Assembly (NCBI GenBank): GCA_004367505.1
Contig: SFCB01000179.1
Coordinates: 1 to 64,000, forward strand
Direction: 5' to 3'
Length of the DNA: 64,000 nucleotides
Source of the DNA: Chloroflexi bacterium OHK40
GTDB lineage: Bacteria; Chloroflexota; Chloroflexia; Chloroflexales; Chloroflexaceae
Both the position numbers and the translations under genes were made by a program. The notes beneath the pieces are model-generated. The model worked only from the letters and a program-made list of their open reading frames with translations, ran no database searches and was not told the DNA's origin. Of the stretch, positions 1 to 11,828 are shown in pieces (the stretch's first letter is position 1; every line of letters begins with the position of its first letter).

Positions 1-741
1 GCCCCCGCCCCGGCTCGGCCCGCCCAGACAGGCGCGGACGGTCGGCCAGAGGAGCGGCAGCGCCTCAGCCGGCGCCGCCTGACGATCGCCAGGCGGCTGG
101 TGGAGGCCCAGCACACTGCCGCCATGCTTACCACCTTCAACGAGGTGGACATGACTGCGGTGATGGAGGTCCGCAAGCGCCGGAAGGACAGCTTCAAGGA
201 GCGCCACGGCGTGGGCCTTGGCTTTATGTCCTTCTTTACTAAGGCCGTCGTCGGCGCGCTCAAGGCCTTCCCGATGGTCAACGCCGAGATCCAGGGCGAC
301 GAGGTGGTGATCAAGGGCTACTACGACATCGGTGTGGCCGTGGGTGTGGAAGAGGGCCTGGTGGTGCCCGTCGTGCGCGATGCCGACAAGAAGAGCTTCG
401 CCCAGATCGAGCGCGAGATCGGCGAGTTGGCCAGAAAGGCCCGTGAGGGCACCCTGAGCATCGCTGAGCTCAGCGGCGGCACCTTCACGATCACCAATGG
501 CGGCGTCTACGGCTCGCTCATGTCTACGCCGATTCTCAACGCGCCCCAGGTGGGCATCCTCGGCATGCACAAGATCGAGGATCGGCCGGTGGTGGTGGGC
601 GGCCAGATCGTGGTGCGCCCGATGATGTACCTGGCCCTCTCTTACGACCACCGCCTGATCGACGGCTCCACCGCTGTCCGATTCCTCGTGCGCGTCAAGG
701 AGCTGATCGAGGATCCGGAAGCCCTCTTGCTGGAAGGCTAA
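1..741 (+). CDS. 2-oxoacid dehydrogenase E2 (dihydrolipoamide acyltransferase), 3' part
   Basis: The reading frame is open from base 1, so the gene starts before the window. Only the C-terminal catalytic acyltransferase domain is visible. It opens with the typical [16 protein letters not shown] helix, and near the end carries the active-site [13 protein letters not shown] segment with the catalytic His and Asp. The enzyme transfers acyl groups from lipoamide to CoA in pyruvate or 2-oxoglutarate dehydrogenase complexes. The lipoyl and E1-binding domains lie off the window. An Ala/Pro-rich linker just before the domain (bases 1-30) fits E2 architecture. Whether it is SucB or PdhC/BkdB cannot be told from this domain alone, although the [12 protein letters not shown] form is common in 2-oxoglutarate E2. 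Confidence 0.93.
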   Translation, partial: APAPARPAQTGADGRPEERQRLSRRRLTIARRLVEAQHTAAMLTTFNEVDMTAVMEVRKRRKDSFKERHGVGLGFMSFFTKAVVGALKAFPMVNAEIQGDEVVIKGYYDIGVAVGVEEGLVVPVVRDADKKSFAQIEREIGELARKAREGTLSIAELSGGTFTITNGGVYGSLMSTPILNAPQVGILGMHKIEDRPVVVGGQIVVRPMMYLALSYDHRLIDGSTAVRFLVRVKELIEDPEALLLEG

Positions 742-936
742 AGCGCCGCCGCACCCAGGATCGTTGCGGCGGCTCGGGTCATTTTGTGCGGTGCCGCTCC
801 GGGCGAGCCTCTCCTCCGGATCGCCATGGCGGCACCGCAGCAGCGGGGCTCTCACCGAGCCACAACGTCTGGTGGGGAAGCGGGAGCGCGGTGGGGCGAA
901 CGCCGGACATGGCGCGGCCACCAGGCTCGGGTGGTC

Positions 937-1638
937 TTAGCTTCGTGGGCGAGTTGGCTGCTCCGCGAGCTGTAGGGCCGTGGAGCAGGCGTAGACCGCC
1001 CAGAAGACGATCCCGGCGAACTTCATCCCGTCCTCCACCAGCAGCTGCACATCGGACACTGGCAGGATCCAGTCGACGAGTAGCGACCCTGCCAGCAGCG
1101 ACCCGGCGATAAGGCCGATCGGATAGGGTGTGCGCACTACTGAACGGCCACCCGCCACTGTGGCCACGACGAGGCCCAGCGGGTAGATCGCGAGGAAGAG
1201 TTGCTCGGGTAGACCAGTGAACCGGGGGAACAGGTACTCGTGGATCATCAGCCCGTCGTCGAGCACCATGAGTGTGGTCAGGAGTCCAAGCACCAGCGTG
1301 AGTCTGAACAGCTCAGCCTGAGCTGGCCGGCCTCGCAGCATCGCCGCGCCCATTAACCAGGAGACTGCCCCAACCGTCCAGGCCAGGATCCCGAGGTTGG
1401 AGAGCAGGCCGAGGTAGACAGGGCGCCCCGTTAAGGCGAAGATATCACGCACCAGCGTGGAAAAGGCGATCTGGCGGGTGAGCCCCAGGACGACGATCGC
1501 GCCGATGATGAGGAGGGACAGCACGCCGCCGATGAGAATGGGCCCGCGCGCCTGGGTGTAGCGCCGCTGGAGCTCCAGGGCAACGATCCTGAAGCGGCCT
1601 ACCAGTTGCTCGTCCTTCTGGCGCTGCGTGAGCTGCAT
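937..1638 (-). CDS. multi-pass membrane protein of unknown function
   Basis: This 233-residue protein has a charged N-terminus (MQLTQRQKDEQLVGRF) followed by about six hydrophobic segments, for example GGVLSLLIIGAIVVLGL, NLGILAWTVGAVSWLMGAAML and FLAIYPLGLVVATVAGG. It is therefore an integral membrane protein. I chose the ATG at 1638 rather than the upstream in-frame start at 1821: the extra 61 residues are Arg-rich and low-complexity, and a purine-rich GGAAG precedes the ATG at 1638. I recognise no family. It stands alone between the E2 gene and aconitase, so context gives no function. Confidence 0.6.
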   Translation of the reverse strand: MQLTQRQKDEQLVGRFRIVALELQRRYTQARGPILIGGVLSLLIIGAIVVLGLTRQIAFSTLVRDIFALTGRPVYLGLLSNLGILAWTVGAVSWLMGAAMLRGRPAQAELFRLTLVLGLLTTLMVLDDGLMIHEYLFPRFTGLPEQLFLAIYPLGLVVATVAGGRSVVRTPYPIGLIAGSLLAGSLLVDWILPVSDVQLLVEDGMKFAGIVFWAVYACSTALQLAEQPTRPRS

Positions 1639-2110
1639 GGTAGTGCTTCCCTGAAACAAGAATCGCGAACCGAAAAGAGATGGCCCCCTGAAGGGCTCAA
1701 GCCCTCTGTAGATGGCGCAAACGTTCCGGGAACTGTCTCGCCTTTGGCGCGCTACTCGTAGGCTGAGGTCGTGTAGTGCTTGCGGCACAACTCGCCAGCG
1801 CGAAGGCTTAACAAAGCACACGACGATCTATCTCCTCACCTGTGGGGAGAAGCTTCTGAGTCGTAGTCGTGCCGGCTTGCCTGTCTGGTAATAGAGGCAT
1901 TATAGGGGAGTTGATGGCTCGCTGCTTTACATTCTCTTAATAATAAACTCGAATCTGCTTAAGAAGAGCTGGCGCTGGCGCTAAAAATACAGGCCCTTGG
2001 CACGACATTAGAGCGGCTTCGGGATCTCAGCCCTGCACGAACACCCACAGCAAGCCCGGCGTAATACTGTCTATCAGCGGGGAGGCACGGCGAGGAAAAC
2101 CGGCACCCGT

Positions 2111-2135
2111 CCAGACGCCCCACCGGGGCGTCTGG
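2111..2135. repeat. perfect inverted repeat (11-bp arms, 3-bp loop)
   Basis: CCAGACGCCCC and GGGGCGTCTGG face each other across ACC. A partial third copy, GGGCGTCTGG, follows at 2163-2172. It lies in the gene-free 1639-2248 stretch beyond the aconitase terminator. No T-run follows on either strand, so it may be a REP-like element rather than a terminator. I see nothing else supportable in 1639-2110. Confidence 0.5.
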
Positions 2136-2187
2136 GCCGGCCAGGGGCGTCGTACCTCTGGCGGGCGTCTGGTGTGGGCATGCACAC

Positions 2188-2226
2188 ACAAGGACCGGGC
2201 GGCCAGCAGGCTCGCCCGGTCCTTGT
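2188..2226. terminator. aconitase transcription terminator hairpin
   Basis: A perfect 14-bp inverted repeat (ACAAGGACCGGGCG ... CGCCCGGTCCTTGT) with an 11-bp loop starts 22 bp past the aconitase stop codon. A strong GC stem at this place fits intrinsic termination of the acnA transcript. The downstream tract on the minus strand is not a clean T-run, so termination may be only partial. Confidence 0.65.
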
Positions 2227-2248
2227 AAGTCGGGTGCGTGCGGGTTCG

Positions 2249-4993
<2,745 letters not shown>

Positions 4994-5045
4994 AACGTGG
5001 GTCTCCTCTGACTGTTGGACCCATTTCGCTGGGTGTTCATCCCTG

Positions 5046-5051
5046 ATTATA
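5046..5051 (-). promoter_or_regulatory. acnA promoter -10 box (extended)
   Basis: On the minus strand the bases read GTGCTATAATC, a perfect TATAAT with an extended -10 TGC, 53 bp before the acnA start codon. No convincing -35 box was found at 17 bp spacing, as is common for extended -10 promoters. Confidence 0.5.
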
Positions 5052-5162
5052 GCACTCTGAGTTACAAAGAACGCTGCGGCTATGAACACGGGCCAGCGTC
5101 GTTCGCGCGCCAGCGTGGGTGCCGCGCGGCGCCCCTACGCGGTGCCAACCGAAGGTGCCGCC

Positions 5163-6053
5163 TCAGCCAATCAGCTCGAGGAGCGCGTCTGGGCGCTCGT
5201 GGTGGAGGTTGTGGCCCGTAGCGGGGAGCACGTGAGTGGTTGCCCCGGGGATGAGGCTGGCCATCGCCTGGCCAACCGTGGGCGGGGCGAGCAGGTCGGC
5301 CTCGCCCCAGACGAGAGCGGTGGGCACGCGCGAGGCCGCGAGGAGCTTGCGGTAGGTATCGGCGCGCGTCGCGCCGTCGATCACGATCCAGCGCAGCCAT
5401 GAGAGGAAGGCGGCTTGCTGGCTGTCGCTCCAGACGCGGGCCCAGACGCGCTGGCGGAGAAAGGCGCGCTCCTCCTCGGGGAGGGCATCGATGTCGGCGT
5501 AGTAGGGGCGGAGCGTCGCGAAGGCCGCGTCCTGGGAGCGGCGCAGGCTGGTGTAGGCGAGCTCGCCGAGCCCGGGGGTGAGAAAGGCCCAGAGCGGGCC
5601 TGGCGGCGGCAGGTGGCGAGTGATGGGCAGGCAGCCGCCAACCAGGAGCAGGCGCTCCACGCGCTCGGGGGCGCCGAGGGCGATGCGCTGGGCCACCATC
5701 GCGCCACCGGAGTGGCCCACGAGGGTGGCGCGGGCGATGCCAAGAGTGCCCATGAGGGCGACGAGGGTCCGGGCGTAGGTGGCCACGGTGATCGGGCGTT
5801 GGGCGAGGGGGCTCCGCCCGAAGCCTGGAAGGTCGGGCGCGATGACACGATAGCGGCCCGTGAGCGCGGGCAGCACGCACCGCCACGTATCGCCTTCGTC
5901 GCCGAGACCGTGGATGAGCAGGATGGTCGGGGCGTTGGTGGGGCCGGCGACAAAGCAGTGAAGCTCGGTGCTGCCCACGTGGAGCACTTGCGCGTAGGGC
6001 TGGAGCGCCTCGGGCGGCTCCATGAGCGTCTGGGGCATGGGGGCTCGCTGCAC
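5163..6053 (-). CDS. alpha/beta-hydrolase fold protein
   Basis: A 296-residue alpha/beta hydrolase. The nucleophile elbow is GHSGGAM, the oxyanion region ILLIHGLGDEGDTW lies near residue 45, and the acid and His members are in WGEADLLAPP and LPATGHNLHHERPD near the C-terminus. Substrate is unknown; the family includes esterases, haloperoxidase-like enzymes and C-C hydrolases. The listed start is GTG at 6053; an ATG at 6038 is equally possible because neither has a clear Shine-Dalgarno. A TATAAT -10 on the minus strand (6080-6085) lies 27 bp upstream, which would make the leader very short. Confidence 0.85.
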   Translation of the reverse strand: MQRAPMPQTLMEPPEALQPYAQVLHVGSTELHCFVAGPTNAPTILLIHGLGDEGDTWRCVLPALTGRYRVIAPDLPGFGRSPLAQRPITVATYARTLVALMGTLGIARATLVGHSGGAMVAQRIALGAPERVERLLLVGGCLPITRHLPPPGPLWAFLTPGLGELAYTSLRRSQDAAFATLRPYYADIDALPEEERAFLRQRVWARVWSDSQQAAFLSWLRWIVIDGATRADTYRKLLAASRVPTALVWGEADLLAPPTVGQAMASLIPGATTHVLPATGHNLHHERPDALLELIG

Positions 6054-6127
6054 CTGGTCAGAAAGGCGATTGCGAACCTATTATACCGCATCGTTGCGAT
6101 GGCACCCCAACGGCACTCCAACGGGGA

Positions 6128-6148
6128 GGGCGGCCCTCGTGGCCGCCC
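6128..6148. repeat. GC hairpin in the phhA-hydrolase gap
   Basis: GGGCGGCC and GGCCGCCC form an 8-bp stem around CTCGT. It lies in the 309-bp gap downstream of phhA. It could help end phhA transcription, but no T-run follows on the minus strand. The rest of 6054-6362 holds only the hydrolase promoter. Confidence 0.35.
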
Positions 6149-6362
6149 CGAAGGGGGATACGGGCGGAGAGAACGTGTCGTCGAAACCGTGGTTCACGGC
6201 GGCGGGGGCAGGCCCTTCGCTTGTGCGGGGGCACGGGAACGCAGCCCATCTGGATGCGGCACACCGCCGATCGAACCCGGGTCTGCCGTCCCGGAACCCA
6301 ACGATGAGGGTGGCTACGAGCGTGGGGTGCCAGGCGGTGGGGGCTGCTCGGCCAGGCCCTGG

Positions 6363-7100
6363 TTACCCCAGTACCGGTTGCGGGAGCCCCTCCATGCGCG
6401 CGTAATCGCAGATGATCGAGTAGAGATGATCGAGGCTGTCGATGATGAAGTAGGTGTTGTGCATCTCGTAGACGGCCGAGGGCATCTCGGCGGCAGCGCG
6501 AATGTCGAAGGGGATGCGGGGCGTGTCGGGCGCGAAGGCCTTCCGGAGCTCACCGGGCGAAGAAAGCAGGCCAGCGCCAAAGGCCTTGAGCTCCCCGCCC
6601 TCGCGGATCAGGCCAAACTCGGTGGTGAACCACCAGAGGCGGGCGATCTCGAGTTGCTGGCGTTCATTGGCGGCCAGGTACAGCGGCCCGAAGGCCTGGG
6701 CGATGTCGCCAAAGTGGCGGTCGGTAAAGAAGGCCAGGTGGCCGAAGTATTCGTGAAACAGGTCGGGGAGCGGCGTGAACTCGAGCTCGTCCATCCTACG
6801 AATGTAGTTCGTGACGGGGAAGCGTCGCTCGGCGATATGCTCGAACCACTCGGTGGGGCCGAGGTAGGCGTTCTGGGCGTCGCCGAGCGTCCAGCCGCTC
6901 AGGGCAAAGAGCCGCTCGCTCACAACGGCCGGGTCAGGCAGGCGCAGCGGGTCGAGCTGTAGCCTGGGGAAGCCGGCGAGGAAGAGCGAACAGGCCCGCT
7001 CGGCGGCGTGGGGCATCTGCCGGGCGTAGAGGGTGGCCCAGACGCGGTGATCCTCCTCGGTGTAGGCGGGCATGGTGGGGGGGGCGCTGAGGGTCGTCAT
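6363..7100 (-). CDS. phhA: phenylalanine 4-monooxygenase
   Basis: A 245-residue pterin-dependent aromatic amino acid hydroxylase of the short bacterial type that converts phenylalanine to tyrosine. The iron ligands are visible: the two His of FHEYFGHLAFF and the Glu of WWFTTEFGLI. Other family segments are RRFPVTNYIRRMDELEFTPLPD and the C-terminal TYFIIDSLDHL. The N-terminal ACT regulatory domain of animal enzymes is absent, as usual in bacteria. The ATG follows AAGGAGG at good spacing. It is transcribed divergently from an Lrp/AsnC regulator, which suggests amino-acid-responsive control. Confidence 0.95.
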   Translation of the reverse strand: MTTLSAPPTMPAYTEEDHRVWATLYARQMPHAAERACSLFLAGFPRLQLDPLRLPDPAVVSERLFALSGWTLGDAQNAYLGPTEWFEHIAERRFPVTNYIRRMDELEFTPLPDLFHEYFGHLAFFTDRHFGDIAQAFGPLYLAANERQQLEIARLWWFTTEFGLIREGGELKAFGAGLLSSPGELRKAFAPDTPRIPFDIRAAAEMPSAVYEMHNTYFIIDSLDHLYSIICDYARMEGLPQPVLG

Positions 7101-7216
7101 CGCTCATACCTCCTTGTACGGGTGATAACGGGAGTGCTCCAGGCGGCGGGCAGCGCGCGCCGAAGCTTCAGGAACAGCGGCTACACGGGCCAGCCAGGGG
7201 CTACCCGCGTAGCCGC

Positions 7217-7222
7217 ATTATA
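7217..7222 (-). promoter_or_regulatory. phhA promoter -10 box
   Basis: The minus strand reads TATAAT here, about 120 bp before the phhA start codon, in the divergent region shared with the Lrp-type gene. On the plus strand the same region has TTGACA at 7240-7245 and TATACT at 7273-7278, plus a short palindrome ATACT-TT-AGTAT at 7274-7285 that could be part of a regulator site. Confidence 0.4.
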
Positions 7223-7303
7223 AAAAGCCTGGCTACGGTTTGACAGAGGCTCCCATCACGATCTAGGCTGTATATACTTTAGTATCAAAGGGAATGAGTG
7301 GCC

Positions 7304-7765
7304 ATGACTTTTGATTCTGGGCGTTTGCTGGACGCGGTGGGGTGGAAGCTGCTTGCCCTGCTGCAGGAGAACGCCCGCAGCTCCTACAGTGAGCTGGGGC
7401 GAGCGGTGGGGCTCTCGGCGCCGGCGGTGGCGGAGCGTGTGCGGCGGCTGGAGGAGGCGGGGGTGATCAGCGGCTACCACGCGGCGGTGCGCTGGGAGCG
7501 GGTGGGCTGGCCGATTACGGCTCTCATCCGGCTGAGCGGGATCTCCAGCGAGGCGCCCCAGGTGGCGGGGCTGATCGCGAGTATGCATGAGGTGCTCGAG
7601 TGCCACCGCGTGACGGGTGAGGATAGCTACATCCTCACCGTGGTGGCTGTCTCGACCGCCCATCTGGAGCAGCTGGTCGATCGGTTGATTCCCTACGGGC
7701 GGGTTACTACCTCGCTGGTGCTGTCGTCGCCGGTGCGCTGGCGGATGATCGGGCCGCCGGGTTAG
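7304..7765 (+). CDS. Lrp/AsnC family transcriptional regulator
   Basis: About 153 residues. The N-terminal winged HTH reads DAVGWKLLALLQENARSSYSELGRAVGLSAPAVAERVRRLEEAGVI in segments and fits the AsnC-type HTH. The C-terminal RAM (ligand-binding) domain includes ECHRVTGEDSYILTVVAVS. Such proteins form oligomers and sense amino acids. Because it is divergent from phhA, it is probably the phenylalanine/tyrosine-responsive regulator of that gene. I use the ATG at 7304, since AAGGGA lies about 10 bp upstream; a GTG at 7298 is in frame too. Confidence 0.92.
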   Translation: MTFDSGRLLDAVGWKLLALLQENARSSYSELGRAVGLSAPAVAERVRRLEEAGVISGYHAAVRWERVGWPITALIRLSGISSEAPQVAGLIASMHEVLECHRVTGEDSYILTVVAVSTAHLEQLVDRLIPYGRVTTSLVLSSPVRWRMIGPPG

Positions 7766-7835
7766 CGCAAGAACCGAGAACCAGCGCGGCGGAACTGGAT
7801 GGCGTTCTGACGCGCTCCAGCACTCCGCTGAGCGC

Positions 7836-8363
7836 TTATCCTTCCGCGCAATGCTCCACGTGAGCCGTGTGGGTGAGGGGCTCCTCCTCGGCGGTGGGTA
7901 CCAGATGTCCGCCGCGCACAGTTGCGCCGATCACCAGGGCGCCGGCGACGAGCACGATGTTCTTGATGATGTACTGGCCCTCCAGGGTGGGGGCGAGCGG
8001 CACGAGGGTGAAGGTCTCCGTGGGGAAGAGTGCGAGCGGAGTAAGCGTGCCGAGCATCTGTGCGGCGAGAAGGAGGAGGGTGAGCCGCATCTGGCGGCCC
8101 GTGATGAGCCCGATGCCGATGGCGCACTCCCACGTGGCGAGAACGGGGATGCTGATCGCGGGCCCGACGATGCCCAGCGTGAGGGCTGCGATGGTGCGCG
8201 TGGCGAGATCCTGGGCCGGGCTCAGCCCCGGAAAAAACTTCAGGACGCCGAACCAGAGGAAGATGATCCCCAGGCCCACGCGGAGCAGGGTGATGCTGTG
8301 TCGCGCCATCCAGCTCGTCAGGCGCGTGTCGAGCTGGTCAAGCCGGTGGTTGGAGGGTTGCAT
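7836..8363 (-). CDS. DoxX/DUF417-like membrane protein
   Basis: 175 residues with four hydrophobic segments. The signature LLRVGLGIIFLWFGVLKFFPG is typical of DoxX/YkgB (DUF417)-like small membrane proteins, and TWECAIGIGLITG resembles the second conserved segment. Its molecular role is not established; relatives are linked to redox or chlorine stress. ATG at 8363 follows AGGAG. It is a single gene, convergent with the Lrp gene. Confidence 0.75.
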   Translation of the reverse strand: MQPSNHRLDQLDTRLTSWMARHSITLLRVGLGIIFLWFGVLKFFPGLSPAQDLATRTIAALTLGIVGPAISIPVLATWECAIGIGLITGRQMRLTLLLLAAQMLGTLTPLALFPTETFTLVPLAPTLEGQYIIKNIVLVAGALVIGATVRGGHLVPTAEEEPLTHTAHVEHCAEG

Positions 8364-8463
8364 AGGGGGCGCTCCTGTCTTGTGATAACTGTCACAAGTT
8401 GAGTGTACCCCCGAGGCCAGCTCCGGTCAAAGACCGGGCGGATCTCACGGCGCGATCGAGGGG

Positions 8464-9384
8464 CTATGGCCGTGGCACCACCACCAGGGCCACGCCGAGC
8501 GAGGCGAGGGCGAGGCCAAGCAGCGCGAGGGGGCCCAGCCGTTCGCCGAAGAGCAGATAGGCCTCGATGGCAGTGGCGGGTGGCACGAGGTAGAAGAGGC
8601 TGGCTACGCTGGCGGCCGAGTTGAGCCGGAGGAGCAGCATCAGCAGGAGAATGGCGCCCAGGGAGAGCACCAGCACCAGCCATGCCATGGCGAAGAACAG
8701 CTGTGGCGCCCAGATGATCGCGCGTGTCTCGACGGTCAGGCTGAGCAGCAACACAACGCTGCCCGCCGCCACATACTGGATCGCGGTGCCTCCCAGGAGG
8801 GGGATGCCACCGCCGTGACGCTTCTGGTACAGAGTGCCTACGGTGGTGCAGGCGAGGGCGATCATGGCGGCGGTCAGGGTGGCGGCGCTTACGCCCGCGT
8901 TGCCCGCGCCCGGCTGTAGCAGCTTCTCGCCCACGACAAGGATCACGCCAACAAGGCCCAGGGCTAGCCCGGCCCACTGGCGCCTGCTCACCCCTTCGCC
9001 CAGGGTGGCCTGGCCGATCACTGCCGTGAGCACCGGCTGCAGGCTGACGATCAGAGCGCTCATACCCGCCGACATCCCCCGGTCGACGGCGAAGAAGACC
9101 CCGCCCAGGTAGCCGGCGTGGAGCAGCAGCCCGGTGACGGCGGCGTGGCGCACCTGGGCGCGTCGGGGCCAGGGGGAGCGCAGGGTTACGGCGATCCCCG
9201 CGAGCAGGGCTGCGGCGATCGCAAAGCGGATGGCCAGGAACGTGAAGGGCTCGATGTAGGGCAGGCCGTAGCGGGCGCCGATAAAACCAGTGCTCCAGAG
9301 GAGCACAAAGAGCCATGGGGCCATAGTGGCGAAGCTCGCCCGCACCTGGGGGGCCTGGTTCGCCGTGGTTGTCTGCTCACTCAT
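8464..9384 (-). CDS. EamA/DMT-family transporter
   Basis: About 306 residues with ten hydrophobic helices arranged as two EamA repeats. The first repeat has FVLLWSTGFIGARYGLPYIEP, a hallmark start of the drug/metabolite transporter superfamily. The second ends with AYLLFGERLGPLALLGLALASLGVAL. These are inner-membrane exporters or permeases for amino acids and other metabolites; the substrate is unknown. I chose the ATG at 9384, preceded by GGAAGG, over 9405. Confidence 0.9.
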   Translation of the reverse strand: MSEQTTTANQAPQVRASFATMAPWLFVLLWSTGFIGARYGLPYIEPFTFLAIRFAIAAALLAGIAVTLRSPWPRRAQVRHAAVTGLLLHAGYLGGVFFAVDRGMSAGMSALIVSLQPVLTAVIGQATLGEGVSRRQWAGLALGLVGVILVVGEKLLQPGAGNAGVSAATLTAAMIALACTTVGTLYQKRHGGGIPLLGGTAIQYVAAGSVVLLLSLTVETRAIIWAPQLFFAMAWLVLVLSLGAILLLMLLLRLNSAASVASLFYLVPPATAIEAYLLFGERLGPLALLGLALASLGVALVVVPRP

Positions 9385-9455
9385 GCGCGCGACTTTACCT
9401 TCCATCGCCGGGTGGATTGACCCCTGGCCCGTTGCGCTCTATACTCATGGCAGCT

Positions 9456-10310
9456 ATGAAGATCGCCGTTCTTGCCGACATTCACGGAAACCTCGCAGCG
9501 CTGCACGCCCTGATCGAAGATCTCGACACCTGGGCCCCGGACATGGTGATCGTCGCCGGCGATACCGTGAACCGCGGGCCACTTTCGCGTGCCTGCCTCG
9601 ATCTGGTGCTGCGCATGCGCGCGGAGCGCGGCTGGCATGTGATCCGTGGTAACCACGAGGGCTACGTGCTCACGTACGAGCGTGAGCACCGCCGCTCCGA
9701 CTTCCCGACGAGTGGCCCGCGCTTTGAGCTGAGCCGGATTATCGCCTGGACCCACCGGCAGCTTGCCGATCAGATCGATCCGATCGCGGCGCTCCCCGAG
9801 CAGCTTGTGCTCGATATCGACGGTGAGGCCCTGGTAGTCTACCATGCCTCGGTGCGCCACAATCGCGATGGGATCGTCGCCCACAGCCCCAACGATGAGC
9901 TGCGCGCGCAGATCGATCCGGGCGCGGCAGTCTTTTGCGTAGGCCATACCCACATGCCCTTCGTTCGCCGCCTCGACGGGACGCTCGTGGTCAATGCGGG
10001 CTCGGTGGGCCTGCCCTTCGATGGTGATACGCGCCCGGCCTACGTCCGGCTTACGCGGGGGCGTAGCGGGTGGAGCGCCCGTATTGTGCGGGTGCCCTAC
10101 GATGTTGGCGTCACCGCGCGGGCCTTTGTGGAGAGCGGTATGCTGGAGGCGGTCGGCTCCTTCGGTCGGATCATGCTGCGCGAGCTCCATACGGGCCGGT
10201 CGTTCCTGTTCGACTTCTTCCCGGCCTACCAGGAGCGGCTCCTGAGCGGCGCGATCAGCGCCGATGAGGCCGTGCGGGATTTTCTCAACCGTGTGGATCG
10301 GGCGGCGTAG
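9456..10310 (+). CDS. metallophosphoesterase family protein
   Basis: 284 residues of the calcineurin-like (YfcE/ApaH-like) superfamily. Metal-binding motifs appear in order: ADIHGN at the very N-terminus, AGDTVNRGP, RGNHEGY, and VGHTHMP, followed by NAGSVGLPFDG. It likely hydrolyses a phosphodiester or phosphomonoester; substrate unknown. An in-frame ATG at 9447 is an alternative start. Its stop codon directly abuts the start of the acyl-CoA synthetase gene, so the two are cotranscribed and probably translationally coupled. Confidence 0.9.
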   Translation: MKIAVLADIHGNLAALHALIEDLDTWAPDMVIVAGDTVNRGPLSRACLDLVLRMRAERGWHVIRGNHEGYVLTYEREHRRSDFPTSGPRFELSRIIAWTHRQLADQIDPIAALPEQLVLDIDGEALVVYHASVRHNRDGIVAHSPNDELRAQIDPGAAVFCVGHTHMPFVRRLDGTLVVNAGSVGLPFDGDTRPAYVRLTRGRSGWSARIVRVPYDVGVTARAFVESGMLEAVGSFGRIMLRELHTGRSFLFDFFPAYQERLLSGAISADEAVRDFLNRVDRAA

Positions 10311-11828
10311 ATGATGCACCCTCCGCGCTCTATCATCCACGCTCTCTTTGACCGGGCCAGGGCCAACCCGGGGCGCCCCTGCGTGTACGCATCCGGTACT
10401 ACGGTGAGTTACGGTACGCTCGCCGAGGAGGCCGCACGAGTTGCCGGCGGGCTGCGGGAGCTGGGTCTGCGCCGGGGCGACCGGGCGGCGCTCTTCCTGG
10501 CCAACAGTGTGGAGTTCCTGGTCGCCTATCTGGGTGCCCAGCTTGCCGGTGCCACCGTGGTGCTCGTAAATACCCAGTACCGCCAGGTGGAGCTGCGCCA
10601 CATCCTCGGCGACAGCGGCGCGCGCCTGTGCGTCACCGACGGGGCCCGCCGCGAGGAGCTGGAGCGGGTGCGTCCAGGGTTGCCCGAGCTGGAGGTGCTG
10701 GTGCAGGCCGGCGCGCCCGCTGCGGGCGCGGTGTCGCTGGCGGAGTTACGGGCCGGGAGCGCGCCCCACATGGATCCGGGGGCGATCGACCCGAACGATC
10801 TCGCCCTGATCGGGTACACCTCGGGCACCACTGGCCGCGCCAAGGGCGCGATGCTTACCCACGCCAACCTGGCGGCCAATAGCGCCGCCGTTACGCAGGC
10901 ATGGGGGTGGACGGAAGGGGATCGCCTGCTGCTCACCCTGCCGCTCTTCCACATCCACGGCCTGGGGGTGGGAATCCACGGCACCCTGTACAGCGGCGCG
11001 CAGGTTAATCTGCGGCCAGGGTTTGAGGCGAGCGAGGTGTTCGATGAGTTGCTGGCAGGCACCCCGACGATGTTTTTCGGCGTGCCGACGATGTACGGGC
11101 GCCTCATCGCCGAGGCCCGCCGGCGCGGCCAGCGCCCGCCGCCCATCCGTCTGTATGTCTCCGGCTCCGCGCCCCTCAGTCCCCAGACCTTCGCCGAGTT
11201 TGCCGAGCTGTTCGGCCAGCCCATCCTCGAGCGCTATGGCATGACCGAGACGGTGATGAATCTGACCAACCCCCTGGAGGGTGAGCGGCGCCCGGGAACG
11301 GTGGGCATGCCCTTTCCCGGCCAGGAGGCGCGGATCGTGGATGTGCGCACCCGCGCGCCACTCCCCGACGGCGAGGTGGGTGAGATCCAGGTGCGCGGCC
11401 CCCACGTCTTTAAGGGTTACTGGCGTCGCGACGACGCCACCGCCGAGGCATTCGACACAGGCGGCTGGTTCAACACCGGCGACCTGGGGGTGCGCAGCGC
11501 CGACGGTTACTACACGATCGTGGGCCGGGCCCGGGAGCTGATCATCAGCGGCGGCTACAATATCTACCCGCGCGAGCTGGAAGAGGTGCTTGCGACGCTC
11601 CCCGGCGTGGCCGAGGTGGCCGTTTTCGGTGAGCCCGACCCCGACTTTGGCGAGCGGGTGGTGGCGGCGATCGTGCCCGCGCCTGGCGTTTCGCTCACGG
11701 CCGACGAGGTCATTGCCTACTGCCGGGAGCGTCTGGCGGCCTATAAGAAGCCTCGCCGCGTGATCTTCTGCGAGGCTCTGCCGCGCAACGCTCTGGGCAA
11801 GGTGCAGAAGCACCTGATCGGCGGCTAG
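10311..11828 (+). CDS. acyl-CoA synthetase (AMP-forming)
   Basis: 505 residues of the ANL adenylating superfamily. It activates a carboxylic acid as acyl-AMP and then forms the CoA thioester. Motifs are the P-loop YTSGTTGRAKGAM, ERYGMTETVMN, GWFNTGDLGVR and the C-terminal catalytic Lys in PRNALGKVQKHL. The sequence is close to malonyl-CoA or medium/long-chain synthetases (the LFHIHGLGVGIHGTL segment is often seen in malonyl-CoA synthetases), but substrate cannot be fixed by eye. The ATG lies immediately after the stop codon of the upstream phosphoesterase gene. Confidence 0.92.
   Translation: MMHPPRSIIHALFDRARANPGRPCVYASGTTVSYGTLAEEAARVAGGLRELGLRRGDRAALFLANSVEFLVAYLGAQLAGATVVLVNTQYRQVELRHILGDSGARLCVTDGARREELERVRPGLPELEVLVQAGAPAAGAVSLAELRAGSAPHMDPGAIDPNDLALIGYTSGTTGRAKGAMLTHANLAANSAAVTQAWGWTEGDRLLLTLPLFHIHGLGVGIHGTLYSGAQVNLRPGFEASEVFDELLAGTPTMFFGVPTMYGRLIAEARRRGQRPPPIRLYVSGSAPLSPQTFAEFAELFGQPILERYGMTETVMNLTNPLEGERRPGTVGMPFPGQEARIVDVRTRAPLPDGEVGEIQVRGPHVFKGYWRRDDATAEAFDTGGWFNTGDLGVRSADGYYTIVGRARELIISGGYNIYPRELEEVLATLPGVAEVAVFGEPDPDFGERVVAAIVPAPGVSLTADEVIAYCRERLAAYKKPRRVIFCEALPRNALGKVQKHLIGG

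Noticed and set aside
784..1112. Small plus-strand frames after the E2 gene
   Set aside because: Arg/Pro/Ser-rich, without ribosome site, and partly antisense to the membrane protein gene.
5415..6962. 515-codon plus-strand frame across the hydrolase and phhA genes
   Set aside because: It spans two conserved minus-strand genes and their gap; the composition is a shadow of GC-rich codons.
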